The notes under the pieces were generated by a model. It saw only the letters and a list, made by a program, of their open reading frames with translations. It had not been told where the DNA came from and ran no database searches. Made by a program: the position numbers and the translations under genes. This document shows, piece by piece, positions 34,861 to 42,689 of a DNA stretch of 64,000 bases. How positions within the stretch are numbered: the first letter of the stretch is position 1; each line of letters opens with the position of its first letter. This DNA is from JACMLD01 sp044223995 (GTDB taxonomy: Bacteria; Bacteroidota; Bacteroidia; Chitinophagales; Chitinophagaceae): contig JBGALE010000007.1 in the NCBI GenBank assembly GCA_044223995.1, positions 62,001 through 126,000 of the forward strand. Direction: 5' to 3'.

Positions 34861-36083
34861 ATAATGAACATGTTATATCAGATGAGGTGCTGGAACTATG
34901 CAATGATGCATTAATAAGAGGCGAAAACTGGATGGCTTATAATGGATCCCTGTATTTCATTGAAAAAGATGCTATACAATTTTTCAAATCTCAAACTGAG
35001 GCCAAGGAATTTGCATTTAACAACCATAGTGATTACGATAATTACGCTGTCATTCACTTTAATTCCCTTTGGGATGTATTTAATAAAATTCCTTACGGCA
35101 CAAGTACTACCGGGCTTTCAAATAATCCTGACGCAAATAGTTTATACAATTATGAAGGCAACCCGTTTACTGATGCATTAATTGGCCATATAGACCAACA
35201 ATCATCAAATATTAATTCACAAATAAAAACAAGTATTATGAACAACGAGAATTTAAAGTATTTGACAGATAATATCAAATACATGGGCTTTGGGGAAAAC
35301 CTTAAAGATGCCCTTGAAAAAAACATGGTTGAAGGCAAACCAGAATTTCAATTGAAGTACAATGCAGAAATTAATAAAAAGCCTTTCGAAGCCACATTGA
35401 ATTTTAAAAAGTCTGACCAAACAGACATGTATTTTTTCAACAGTTATAATGCCTCCCTGCAAAAAAACAATGGTGAAAAAATGGAACAAACTTTTTACAT
35501 TAATAAAGGCAAAGGAATTACTTCTAAAGAAGCATTTAATTTACTGGATGGCCGGGCTGTTCATAAAGACCTTGTAACTAAGGAAAATCAGCCTTATAAA
35601 GCCTGGTTGCAATTGGACTTAGGAAATAAGGACAACAAAAACAACTTTGAGGTAAAGCAGTACCATGAGAACTATGGTTTTGATCTTAAAGCAGCGGTTG
35701 GGAAATTTGCAATTGCAGAATTAAAAGACCCGGAAAAAGAAAAAGCATTAATCCAATCCTTACAGAAAGGAAATGTGCAATCTGTAAGTATTGAAAAAGA
35801 TGGCAGCAGTCACAAAATGTTTATTGAAGCTGATCCTCAGTTTAAAAAGGTTAACCTGTATGATTCAAACATGAAAATGATTGCAAAGGAATCAGTAGAA
35901 AAATATCAATCCGTTGGTAAAACAGAAGCCGGCAAAGCTGTAAAGGAAGATGTGGGCAATGATAAAAAAAAAGAGCTGAGCAAGGAAGTGAAGCCGGGTA
36001 AAGAACTATTGGGCAAACAAAAAGACAACACTCTATTGCCCAAAAAAAGAGAAAGCCATAAAAAAGGTTTAGGAGTATCTTAA
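34857..36083 (+). CDS. DUF3945-type element protein
   Basis: A 408-residue soluble protein. The N-terminal ~120 residues are unfamiliar. The middle and end carry the DUF3945 pattern: YINKGKGITSKEAFNLLDGRAVHKDL, AWLQLDLGNKD, YGFDLKAAVGKFAIAEL, QKGNVQSVSIEKDG, MFIEADPQFKKVNLYDSN. The last 60 residues are Lys-rich and probably bind nucleic acid. DUF3945 proteins occur only on Bacteroidota mobile elements, usually with topoisomerase or transfer genes. It is coupled by ATGA to the VirB9 gene. Function unknown; DNA processing or protection during transfer is a reasonable guess. Confidence 0.78.
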   Translation: MNNEHVISDEVLELCNDALIRGENWMAYNGSLYFIEKDAIQFFKSQTEAKEFAFNNHSDYDNYAVIHFNSLWDVFNKIPYGTSTTGLSNNPDANSLYNYEGNPFTDALIGHIDQQSSNINSQIKTSIMNNENLKYLTDNIKYMGFGENLKDALEKNMVEGKPEFQLKYNAEINKKPFEATLNFKKSDQTDMYFFNSYNASLQKNNGEKMEQTFYINKGKGITSKEAFNLLDGRAVHKDLVTKENQPYKAWLQLDLGNKDNKNNFEVKQYHENYGFDLKAAVGKFAIAELKDPEKEKALIQSLQKGNVQSVSIEKDGSSHKMFIEADPQFKKVNLYDSNMKMIAKESVEKYQSVGKTEAGKAVKEDVGNDKKKELSKEVKPGKELLGKQKDNTLLPKKRESHKKGLGVS

Positions 36084-36120
36084 AAAATACTCCTCACTTC
36101 TTTTACTAAAACGCATTATC

Positions 36121-36879
36121 ATGAACATCGAAAATATCATTTCATTAGAGAAACAGTTGCACTCTCTGGGTTTTGAAAACACCGGGAATTTTTTATTAAA
36201 AAGAATTTGTTTTAAGCCTGATCATTTTTTTCTGTCGCAAAAAATTGAGAAAGATAATGAGCAATTAGTTTTTCAATTTTTCATTGAAAAGGACATCAAA
36301 CAGGATGAATATTTATTAAAGTATTATGATGCAACCCTTCAAACAGAATTGACAGCAAATAATTCAATTATCAACGACATCAATGTAGTCAATCTTGAAA
36401 ATTTGATGAAAGAAGTTGATTGGAAAAATGCATTTGACTTTATTTCAAAAAAGCAGTTGAGCTGGAATGATAAGGCAAGCTGGGAAAAGGAACTGAAATT
36501 GGAGGCTGTCATGGAAAATATTTCTGGACTGGAAAAAACTGAAGAAGGTGCAGCAATTGCCGCAGGCCTTAAACTGAAATATTGGCAAGGCGCTCCATAC
36601 CAGGAATTATTTGGTAACATCAACCCCGTGAAAAGCAAATCTGATATATGCCAGCGTTTTTATCTTTTTGAGGGACAGGTTGGCATATCTGTGGATGAAG
36701 CTTATCGCTTCTTAAAAAATCGTTTTTTAGAAAAACAAATTCACTTAAAAAGAAAACATACGAGTAATGAAGAACCTGGTCAAACAGAAAATGATTCTAA
36801 GGGGTCAGATAACAACGGACTACTTAAAAAGAAGCGTGGTGGGAATTCAAAATATTCTAAACGTAATATTTCAGTTTGA
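36121..36879 (+). CDS. DUF3945-related companion protein
   Basis: A 252-residue soluble protein that seems to be a shorter relative of the preceding gene. FYLFEGQVGISVDEAYRFLKNRFLEKQIHLKRK parallels the FYINKGKGITSKEAFNLLDGRAVHKDL block of its neighbour, and it also ends in a Lys/Arg/Asn-rich tail (KKKRGGNSKYSKRNISV). No catalytic motif is visible. It starts 37 bp after the DUF3945 gene. A tandem duplication with divergence is the likeliest origin. Confidence 0.6.
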   Translation: MNIENIISLEKQLHSLGFENTGNFLLKRICFKPDHFFLSQKIEKDNEQLVFQFFIEKDIKQDEYLLKYYDATLQTELTANNSIINDINVVNLENLMKEVDWKNAFDFISKKQLSWNDKASWEKELKLEAVMENISGLEKTEEGAAIAAGLKLKYWQGAPYQELFGNINPVKSKSDICQRFYLFEGQVGISVDEAYRFLKNRFLEKQIHLKRKHTSNEEPGQTENDSKGSDNNGLLKKKRGGNSKYSKRNISV

Positions 36880-36895
36880 AATTAATATTTAAGCG

Positions 36896-37183
36896 ATGGA
36901 ACTATTTCCAGCAATGACTAAATTCTATGAAGCCATTGAAGATGATGTCAGGATCGGCACCACACACATTAGCCTTTACATGGCTTTATTGCAACAATGG
37001 AATTTAAGTGGAGGTACCAATCCTGTAATTATTGTAAGAAGAAGTTTAATGAAGGTGGCCAAAATAAATGCCCGTTATACTTATAACAAGTGTATGAATA
37101 ATTTACATGAATTTGGTTACATAAATTATTTTCCATCGCATAACTGCTTTGACAATAGTAAAGTTTATTTAAAAGGCCTGTAG
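36896..37183 (+). CDS. Winged-helix-like small element protein
   Basis: A 95-residue protein. HISLYMALLQQWNLSGGTNPVIIVRRSLMKVAKINARYTYNKCMNNLHEFGYINYFPS has the layout of a winged helix: helix, recognition region around RRSLMKVAKINARYTYNK, and a wing around YINYFPSHNCF. Small proteins with this pattern are very common on Bacteroidota integrative elements and are probably transcription or replication regulators. It lies 16 bp after the previous gene. The DNA target is unknown. Confidence 0.65.
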   Translation: MELFPAMTKFYEAIEDDVRIGTTHISLYMALLQQWNLSGGTNPVIIVRRSLMKVAKINARYTYNKCMNNLHEFGYINYFPSHNCFDNSKVYLKGL

Positions 37184-37206
37184 TAAAAGTAATTTCATTT
37201 AAAACA

Positions 37207-37413
37207 ATGTTCCACTCTCCTGTTATACAAAAAATATCACCTTCTCAAGCCCGCAAAGTTTTGGCAGACAATGGGTTATTGGTTAATGAAAATGAGGCGA
37301 AAATTATGCTCGATTTTTTGTATAATTTAGCATACCTAACGAAAACGGTTTTTTATGAAAAAAGCAATTCTATATGTACGGGTAAGCACAGAAGAACAAA
37401 CAAAAGGATATAG
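37207..37413 (+). CDS. Small helical protein overlapping the recombinase
   Basis: A 68-residue protein: KISPSQARKVLADNGLLVNENEAKIMLDFLYNLAYLTKTVFYEK, then a basic tail encoded by the first 59 bp of the recombinase gene in another frame. The helix-turn-helix-like hairpin (SPSQARKVLADNGLLVNENEAK) is recurrent in small proteins next to recombinases on Bacteroidota elements. It may modulate recombination direction, as excisionases or directionality factors do, but that is only inference from position and size. Confidence 0.55.
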   Translation: MFHSPVIQKISPSQARKVLADNGLLVNENEAKIMLDFLYNLAYLTKTVFYEKSNSICTGKHRRTNKRI

Positions 37414-38905
37414 CCAGCGCAGCCAGGAAGAAACTTTATTACGCTTCTGCAGCATTAACAACTACCATGTTCTTGCAACCTATATTGAAGATGCCAGTGC
37501 TAAAACTTTTGAACGACCCCAGTTCAATAAAATGTTGCTTCAATTGAAAAAATTTAAGCATGCAGCAGACCTGATTCTTTTTACAAAATGGGACAGATTC
37601 AGCAGGAATGCTGCGGATGCTTATCAAATGATAAAACTACTCAATAACCTGGGCGCAGAGCCGCAGGCCGTGGAACAGCCCCTTGACCTTGAGATTCCGG
37701 AGAACAAAATAATGCTTGCATTTTATCTCGCTTCGCCTGAGGTGGAAAATGACCGCCGGGCTTTGAATGTAATTGCAGGGCAACGCCGTGCACAAAAAGA
37801 AGGCCGTTGTATGGGAAAAGCCCCATTTGGTTATGATAATCTTACGACACCTGACGGCAGAAGATATATTGCACCAAATAAAGATGCACCAATGGCCAAA
37901 TGGATATTTGAACAATTGGCAACCGGGAAATATACATCTGAAAGTATTTTAAAAAAGGCGCAAGAGCGAGGTTTTAATCTCCAGAAAAATGGTTTTTGGA
38001 CCCTTTTGAGAAATCCAATATACATGGGGAAAATAATTGTTAAGGCTTATAAAACTGAAGCCGCCCAAATGGTACAAGGCCTTCACACTCCTATCATCAG
38101 CGAAGCATTATTTTATGAAGTACAGGCATTCTTAGACGGCCGGCGCAGGTACCAGGTGGTGTCTATTGGAGCCCCTGAAAAATTTCCGCTTAGAGGTAGC
38201 ATTATATGCTCTAAAGACGGCAGACTTTTAACTGCAAGCAGTAGTCGAGGCAGAAAACAATATTACGATTATTATCATTGCAGCAGTTCATGCGGTGTGC
38301 GTTTTAAAGCAGAAATTGTCAATACTGCAATGCTGAAAGAATTACGAAAATATAAGCCAGATCCGGCGGTAAAGGAATTATATAAGTTAACATTAAAAGA
38401 TGTGTACGACCAAGCGAGCAATGACAGAAATAAGACCATCAATTCCCTTAAAGAAGAAATAAACCGCCTTAATTCGAGGGAATCAAAGGCTCGTGAATTA
38501 ATGTTAAGCGACAGCATCGAAGCGGACGATTTTCGAACCATTAAAAAGGAATGTGAGCAAGGAATAATTAAGGCCGAACAACAGATAGCAGACATCAATA
38601 CCTTCACTAATATTCAACCACTTATAGAGAAATCATTAACAGTGTTGGAGACTATTGATTCCTTATATGTTTGTGGTAATGCAGAGGTTAAAAGGAATAT
38701 AGTTGGTTCGATGTTTCCTGAAAAATTGGAATTTGACGGAGAACACTTTCGAACCGCTAGGGTGAATGAGGCAGTTAAGCTAATATACAATGTGGGCGTG
38801 GCTTTCAGCAAAAATAAAAGAGGACAAAAACAGGAATTTTCTGCTTTGTCCTCTTGGGGGTGGCCAATGGGGCTCGAACCCACGACCCTCAGAACCACAA
38901 TCTGA
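37355..38905 (+). CDS. Large serine recombinase ending inside tRNA-His
   Basis: A 516-residue site-specific recombinase. Resolvase domain about 1-145 with catalytic S11 in LYVRVSTEEQ, R54, and R81/R84 in KWDRFSRNA. Recombinase domain about 160-265 (GKAPFGYDNL, NGFWTLLRNPIYMGKI). A partial zinc-ribbon region (ICSKDG ... YYHCSSSCG) and coiled coil about 345-415 follow. It would catalyse integration and excision of the element. The final ~35 residues are odd: they are encoded by the terminator and the 3' half of the oppositely oriented tRNA-His gene, so GLEPTTLRTTI is antisense T-arm/anticodon sequence. The natural C-terminus was probably replaced at integration. Confidence 0.92.
   Translation: MKKAILYVRVSTEEQTKGYSQRSQEETLLRFCSINNYHVLATYIEDASAKTFERPQFNKMLLQLKKFKHAADLILFTKWDRFSRNAADAYQMIKLLNNLGAEPQAVEQPLDLEIPENKIMLAFYLASPEVENDRRALNVIAGQRRAQKEGRCMGKAPFGYDNLTTPDGRRYIAPNKDAPMAKWIFEQLATGKYTSESILKKAQERGFNLQKNGFWTLLRNPIYMGKIIVKAYKTEAAQMVQGLHTPIISEALFYEVQAFLDGRRRYQVVSIGAPEKFPLRGSIICSKDGRLLTASSSRGRKQYYDYYHCSSSCGVRFKAEIVNTAMLKELRKYKPDPAVKELYKLTLKDVYDQASNDRNKTINSLKEEINRLNSRESKARELMLSDSIEADDFRTIKKECEQGIIKAEQQIADINTFTNIQPLIEKSLTVLETIDSLYVCGNAEVKRNIVGSMFPEKLEFDGEHFRTARVNEAVKLIYNVGVAFSKNKRGQKQEFSALSSWGWPMGLEPTTLRTTI
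38810..38855 (-). terminator. Terminator of tRNA-His
   Basis: On the minus strand AAGAGGACAAA (38845-38855) pairs perfectly with TTTGTCCTCTT (38818-38828) across a 16-base loop and is followed by TTATTTTT. This is an 11-bp stem with a U-rich tail directly after the tRNA. On the plus strand it lies inside the recombinase reading frame. Confidence 0.85.
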
Positions 38906-38933
38906 TGCTCTAACCAACTGAGCTATGGCCACC
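38859..38933 (-). tRNA. tRNA-His (GTG)
   Basis: Full cloverleaf on the minus strand: G-1 at 38933, acceptor GTGGCCA/TGGCCAC, D arm GCTC/GAGC, anticodon stem TCAGA/TCTGA with loop TTGTGGT (anticodon GTG at 38896-38898), and T arm with TTCGAGC loop. The extra G-1 opposite C73 is the tRNA-His identity hallmark. CCA is not encoded. The 3' half overlaps the recombinase gene on the other strand and defines the integration target. Confidence 0.96.
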
Positions 38934-39035
38934 GTTTGGTCGGCAAAAATAATGTAAAATGGTTGCCGCACAAAAAACAATCAAAGCTTTCCGGTATAGC
39001 CAATTATCTTTTCTTTGCAGCTCAACCAGAATGGA

Positions 39036-39647
39036 ATGAATCCTTTGCTCCTGTTACTTCCCCTACTGTCTGCTGCAGGTGGTTTTTTTATTGTGTGGCT
39101 GTTGTCAAAATCTATTTTTTACCCGGTACAACCCATCACCATTTTGGGTGTTCGTATCCAGGGAGTCATTCCAAAACAATTACCTGCTATTGCTGCAGCC
39201 TGTGGCGCATGGGTGAAAAAAGAATTTGATACCAGTCAACTCACCCGTCAAATCAGCAAGCCGGAAAATTTTCAGAAAATATTGCCACAGGTAGAAGAGC
39301 ACATCGATAACTTTTTAAAAGTAAAACTGCCTGCCTCCATGCCCATGATTGGCATGCTGATCGGCGACCGCACCATCAGCCAGTTGAAATCGATATTTAT
39401 CGCAGAACTTGAATCGCTTTTCCCGGTGGTAATGACAGGATATATGCAATCGCTGCAAACTGATTTTGATATAGAAAAAATGGTCCGGGAAAAAATCACC
39501 GCCATCGGGCCGGTCGCCATTACCCAAACACTGTCCGCCACCATCAAAAATACATTCAGAAAAGCACTCGCCCTGGGGGCCATCCTGGGTTTCCTGCTGG
39601 GCTGCCTGGAAGGGGCAATTATACATATCCTGCATCTCAGCATGTAA
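39036..39647 (+). CDS. DUF445-family membrane protein
   Basis: A 203-residue protein from the ATG at 39036 (an in-frame TTG at 39015 is possible). One N-terminal membrane helix (LLLLLPLLSAAGGFFIVWLL) is followed by the DUF445 signature SIFYPVQPITILGVRIQGVIPKQL, which resembles the GWxTNxxAIxMLFxP block of the family, then a long helical region and a C-terminal membrane helix with ALGAILGFLLGCLEGAIIHIL. It is the first clearly host gene after the element. Its function in membrane organisation is unknown. The 280 bp to the next gene hold nothing I can assign. Confidence 0.78.
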   Translation: MNPLLLLLPLLSAAGGFFIVWLLSKSIFYPVQPITILGVRIQGVIPKQLPAIAAACGAWVKKEFDTSQLTRQISKPENFQKILPQVEEHIDNFLKVKLPASMPMIGMLIGDRTISQLKSIFIAELESLFPVVMTGYMQSLQTDFDIEKMVREKITAIGPVAITQTLSATIKNTFRKALALGAILGFLLGCLEGAIIHILHLSM

Positions 39648-39927
39648 ATGAACCAATACAGCCTCATTTTCCCCGGACGGATTTCCATCCTGACGGTATA
39701 CAGATGCACTCCGTCCTGTTACAATCATATTCTCCCCTTAAAAATGCCTATTGACCGCTTGTACAAAGCCCTTTATTTATTGCTTATCCGGCGCAGGTTC
39801 GCCATCGCGAAAGCGTCTAAACATTTTCGGAATCAAATTGTCATTAAAGCCGTTCATCCATTTGTCACGCCATTGTCAGGCACGAATGCGTGAACTTTGC
39901 CAACCTTTTAAATTTCAATAATAACTC

Positions 39928-42582
39928 ATGAGAAGAATTTTGTTTGTCCTTTCAGCATTCCTGCTAACCTTACCTGCGATGGCCCAGTTTCCCGGAGGCG
40001 GCGGTGGTCGCCCGGGTGGTGGTGGAATGGGTGGTAACATGAATATTGGCCATTTTTACGGCAAACTCGTGGACTCCAAAACCAATAAAGGGGTGGAAGC
40101 CGCTTCAGCCCAATTAATACAAAGCAAATTCGACACGCTTACCAAAAAAAGAAGGGATACCGTCATAGCCGGTATGCTTACCCGCCGCGACGGAGAATTC
40201 AGTTTTGAAAACCTGCCGCTCTTTGGTAACTACCGTTTGAAAATAACCGCCATTGGTTATAAAACTTTGGAACAAAAAGTTGCTTTTGAAATGAAAATGC
40301 CCAACCGCGATGCCAGTGCATCCGGCCAGGCACCCGATATGAGCCAGGCGCTCGCAGGTATTGACAAGGATCTTGGAAACATCAAACTGGAAGTGGATGC
40401 AAAAGTGCTGGAAACCGTTACCGTCACTGGTACCAAGCCATTGTTCCAGATGGGCGTGGACAGGAAAATATTCAACGTAGAAAAAAACCTGGTGAGTACA
40501 GGACAGACAGCACAGGAATTGATGAAAAGTATTCCTTCTGTTAACGTAGACATTGATGGAAACGTAACACTTCGCAATGCAGCCCCCACCATTTTTGTCG
40601 ATGGCCGCCCTACCACCTTAACGCTTGATCAAATTCCCGCCGATGCCATCGAAAGTGTAGAGATCATCACCAACCCCTCTGCCAAGTTTGATGCATCCGG
40701 TGGAACTGCCGGTATATTAAACATTGTATTAAAGAAAAACAGGAAGGCAGGCTATAATGGAAATATTCGTGCCGGTATTGACAGCCGTGGCAAGTTTAAC
40801 CTCGGCGGCGATATCAATATAAAACAAGGCAAGGTCAATTTCTTTGCAAATGCAGCCTACAACCAGCGCAAATCTATTTCCAACAGCAACAGTTTCCGCC
40901 ACAATATTGTGAGCCCGCCGGTAGATGTGGATCAAACAAGCGATGCTACCTCCAATGGTAGTTTTATGTTTGGACGTGCCGGATTGGATTATTTCCTCGA
41001 CAACCGGAACACCATTACCATTTCGGGCGTTGCGGTACGCGGTAATTTTAAAAACAACGAAACCCTCGATTTCGATTCCATCAGCAATGGTTCCGTTTTT
41101 ACAAAAGGTGTACAGCAAACCAATACGGAATTTACCTTCCATAACTTTGGTGGCGCATTGAGCTATAAACACAATTTTACAAAAGCCGGGAAGGAACTAA
41201 CCGCCGATATCAACTACAACCACAGTATGAATGACAATACCGGCGATTATATCACCAATTTTTTCCAACCCGATAATATTACACCAAAAGGCTTTAATAC
41301 CTTCAGGCGCACCACGGGTGATGGCAACAATAAATTCTTTACCGCGCAACTGGATTATACCAACCCCATCAATGAAAAATCAAAAATTGAAAGTGGCGCA
41401 AGGGTAGCTATCCGCGACAACAGCAGCATCAGCAATAATTATTTCAGGGATTCAACCGGTAATTTCAATTTCAACCCGCAGCTCAGCAATAATTACCAGT
41501 TTACGGATCGCGTATATGCAGCCTATGTTACCTTCTCCAGGAAGGCAAAGGCATTTAATTACCAGTTGGGCCTGCGTGCAGAAAGTTCTGATTACACCGG
41601 CACATTGTTGCAAAGTGTAAAATCTACCTTTAGCACCAATTACCCCATCAGTCTTTTTCCCAGTGTCTTTATCACCAAAGAACTGAAGAACAAGCAGGAT
41701 TTTCAAATCAACTATTCAAGAAGGATCAACCGGCCGAATTTCTTCCAGTTGATACCTTATGTGGATATATCCGATCCGCAAAACTTTACCGTGGGTAACC
41801 CTGCGCTGAAACCTGAGTTTACCAATTCATTTGAATTGTCGTACCAGAAAACATTTCCCAAAAACCACAGCCTGCTGATCACTACGTATTTTAAATACAG
41901 CACCGATCTAATCACACGATACACTTACCGTGATAAGATAACAGCGTCCAGTCCCGACAGCGCATACTATACCACGTATAAAAATGCCAACAACAGTATG
42001 GCTTATGGGTTGGAAGTGACTTCCCGCAATCCATTGACCAAATGGTGGGATATGACAACGAATATCAACTTCTATAATTCAAAAATCAACGGTTCAAATA
42101 TCGACCCTACGCTCAACAACCAGCGCCTGAGTTATTTTGCAAAATGGAACAACAGTTTCAAACTGCCGAAAAACTTTAGCATACAGTTTTCTGGTGACTA
42201 TCAAAGCAAAGCCGTGTTACCGCAAAGTGGCGGTGGTGGTGGTCGCGGCGGTGGTGGTATGTTTGGTGGCAGCCCCCAGCCTTCTGCACAGGGATATATC
42301 AATCCGAACTATGGATTTGACATTGCGATCAAAAAAGAATTCCTGAAAAACAAAGCAGCATCCCTGACACTGGCGATGAATGATATTTTCAGAACAAGAA
42401 AATACAGCTACCATTCTGAATCTACCTTCTTTGTACAGGACTATGAAAGAAGAAGGGACCCGCAAATACTGCGATTGAATTTCAACTACAGGTTTGGTAA
42501 AATGGATATCTCCCTGTTCAAGCGTAAGAACATGAAGGGTGGAATGGATGGCATACAGGAAGGTGCACAGATGAACCAGTAA
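39928..42582 (+). CDS. TonB-dependent-type outer-membrane beta-barrel protein
   Basis: An 884-residue outer-membrane protein. Signal peptide ends AMAQ at residue 20, then a Gly-rich stretch (FPGGGGGRPGGGGMGG). A carboxypeptidase-regulatory-like domain spans about 45-155 and a plug-like domain about 160-280 (QELMKSIPSVNVDIDGNVTLR, PADAIESVEIITNPSAKFDASG). The barrel belongs to the OMP_b-brl_3 type (KPEFTNSFELSYQKTF). A second Gly-rich insert (GGGGGRGGGGMFGGS) sits near residue 770 in what must be a surface or periplasmic loop. No SusD partner is nearby, so it is probably not a SusCD pair. Substrate unknown. Confidence 0.9.
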   Translation: MRRILFVLSAFLLTLPAMAQFPGGGGGRPGGGGMGGNMNIGHFYGKLVDSKTNKGVEAASAQLIQSKFDTLTKKRRDTVIAGMLTRRDGEFSFENLPLFGNYRLKITAIGYKTLEQKVAFEMKMPNRDASASGQAPDMSQALAGIDKDLGNIKLEVDAKVLETVTVTGTKPLFQMGVDRKIFNVEKNLVSTGQTAQELMKSIPSVNVDIDGNVTLRNAAPTIFVDGRPTTLTLDQIPADAIESVEIITNPSAKFDASGGTAGILNIVLKKNRKAGYNGNIRAGIDSRGKFNLGGDINIKQGKVNFFANAAYNQRKSISNSNSFRHNIVSPPVDVDQTSDATSNGSFMFGRAGLDYFLDNRNTITISGVAVRGNFKNNETLDFDSISNGSVFTKGVQQTNTEFTFHNFGGALSYKHNFTKAGKELTADINYNHSMNDNTGDYITNFFQPDNITPKGFNTFRRTTGDGNNKFFTAQLDYTNPINEKSKIESGARVAIRDNSSISNNYFRDSTGNFNFNPQLSNNYQFTDRVYAAYVTFSRKAKAFNYQLGLRAESSDYTGTLLQSVKSTFSTNYPISLFPSVFITKELKNKQDFQINYSRRINRPNFFQLIPYVDISDPQNFTVGNPALKPEFTNSFELSYQKTFPKNHSLLITTYFKYSTDLITRYTYRDKITASSPDSAYYTTYKNANNSMAYGLEVTSRNPLTKWWDMTTNINFYNSKINGSNIDPTLNNQRLSYFAKWNNSFKLPKNFSIQFSGDYQSKAVLPQSGGGGGRGGGGMFGGSPQPSAQGYINPNYGFDIAIKKEFLKNKAASLTLAMNDIFRTRKYSYHSESTFFVQDYERRRDPQILRLNFNYRFGKMDISLFKRKNMKGGMDGIQEGAQMNQ

Positions 42583-42616
42583 TTCAGCAGCCAACGCTAT
42601 AATTTATACAACACGA

Positions 42617-42655
42617 CCCCGCTTTTGCAAAACACTGCAGGAGCGGGTTTTCTTT
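42617..42655 (+). terminator. Intrinsic terminator after the barrel gene
   Basis: CCCGCT (42618-42623) pairs with AGCGGG (42642-42647), with TTTTCTTTTT following. It lies between convergent genes and can end the plus-strand transcript; without a matching T tract on the other strand it is probably one-directional. Confidence 0.75.
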
Positions 42656-42689
42656 TTCAAATAATGCAATGACCTTGTAAATGGAAATA

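Larger units (their letters stand above)
17206..38858 (+). mobile_element. Integrated conjugative-type element with serine recombinase (minimal extent)
   Basis: A co-directional block of about 20 genes encodes a Bacteroidetes-type T4SS (DUF4134, DUF4133, VirB4, VirB5-like, VirB6, VirB8, VirB10, VirB9), a DarB-like methylase-helicase, an RteC-like protein, DUF3945 proteins and a terminal serine recombinase abutting tRNA-His. It is more AT-rich than the DNA right of 39 kb. The right junction must lie close to the tRNA terminator. The left end is not resolved: AT-rich accessory DNA back to about 12.9 kb may belong to it. I found no copy of the tRNA-His 3' end on the left. No relaxase, coupling protein or ParA is encoded in the block. 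Confidence 0.7.

Noticed and set aside
17206..38905. Reading the secretion genes as a type VI or contractile injection system
   Set aside because: VirB4, VirB6, VirB8, VirB9 and VirB10 homologues with DUF4133/DUF4134 are diagnostic of a Bacteroidetes T4SS; no sheath, spike or tube proteins are present.
39648..39893. Open frame of 81 codons after the DUF445 gene
   Set aside because: No recognisable motif, no sensible context, and composition like intergenic DNA; treated as spurious.
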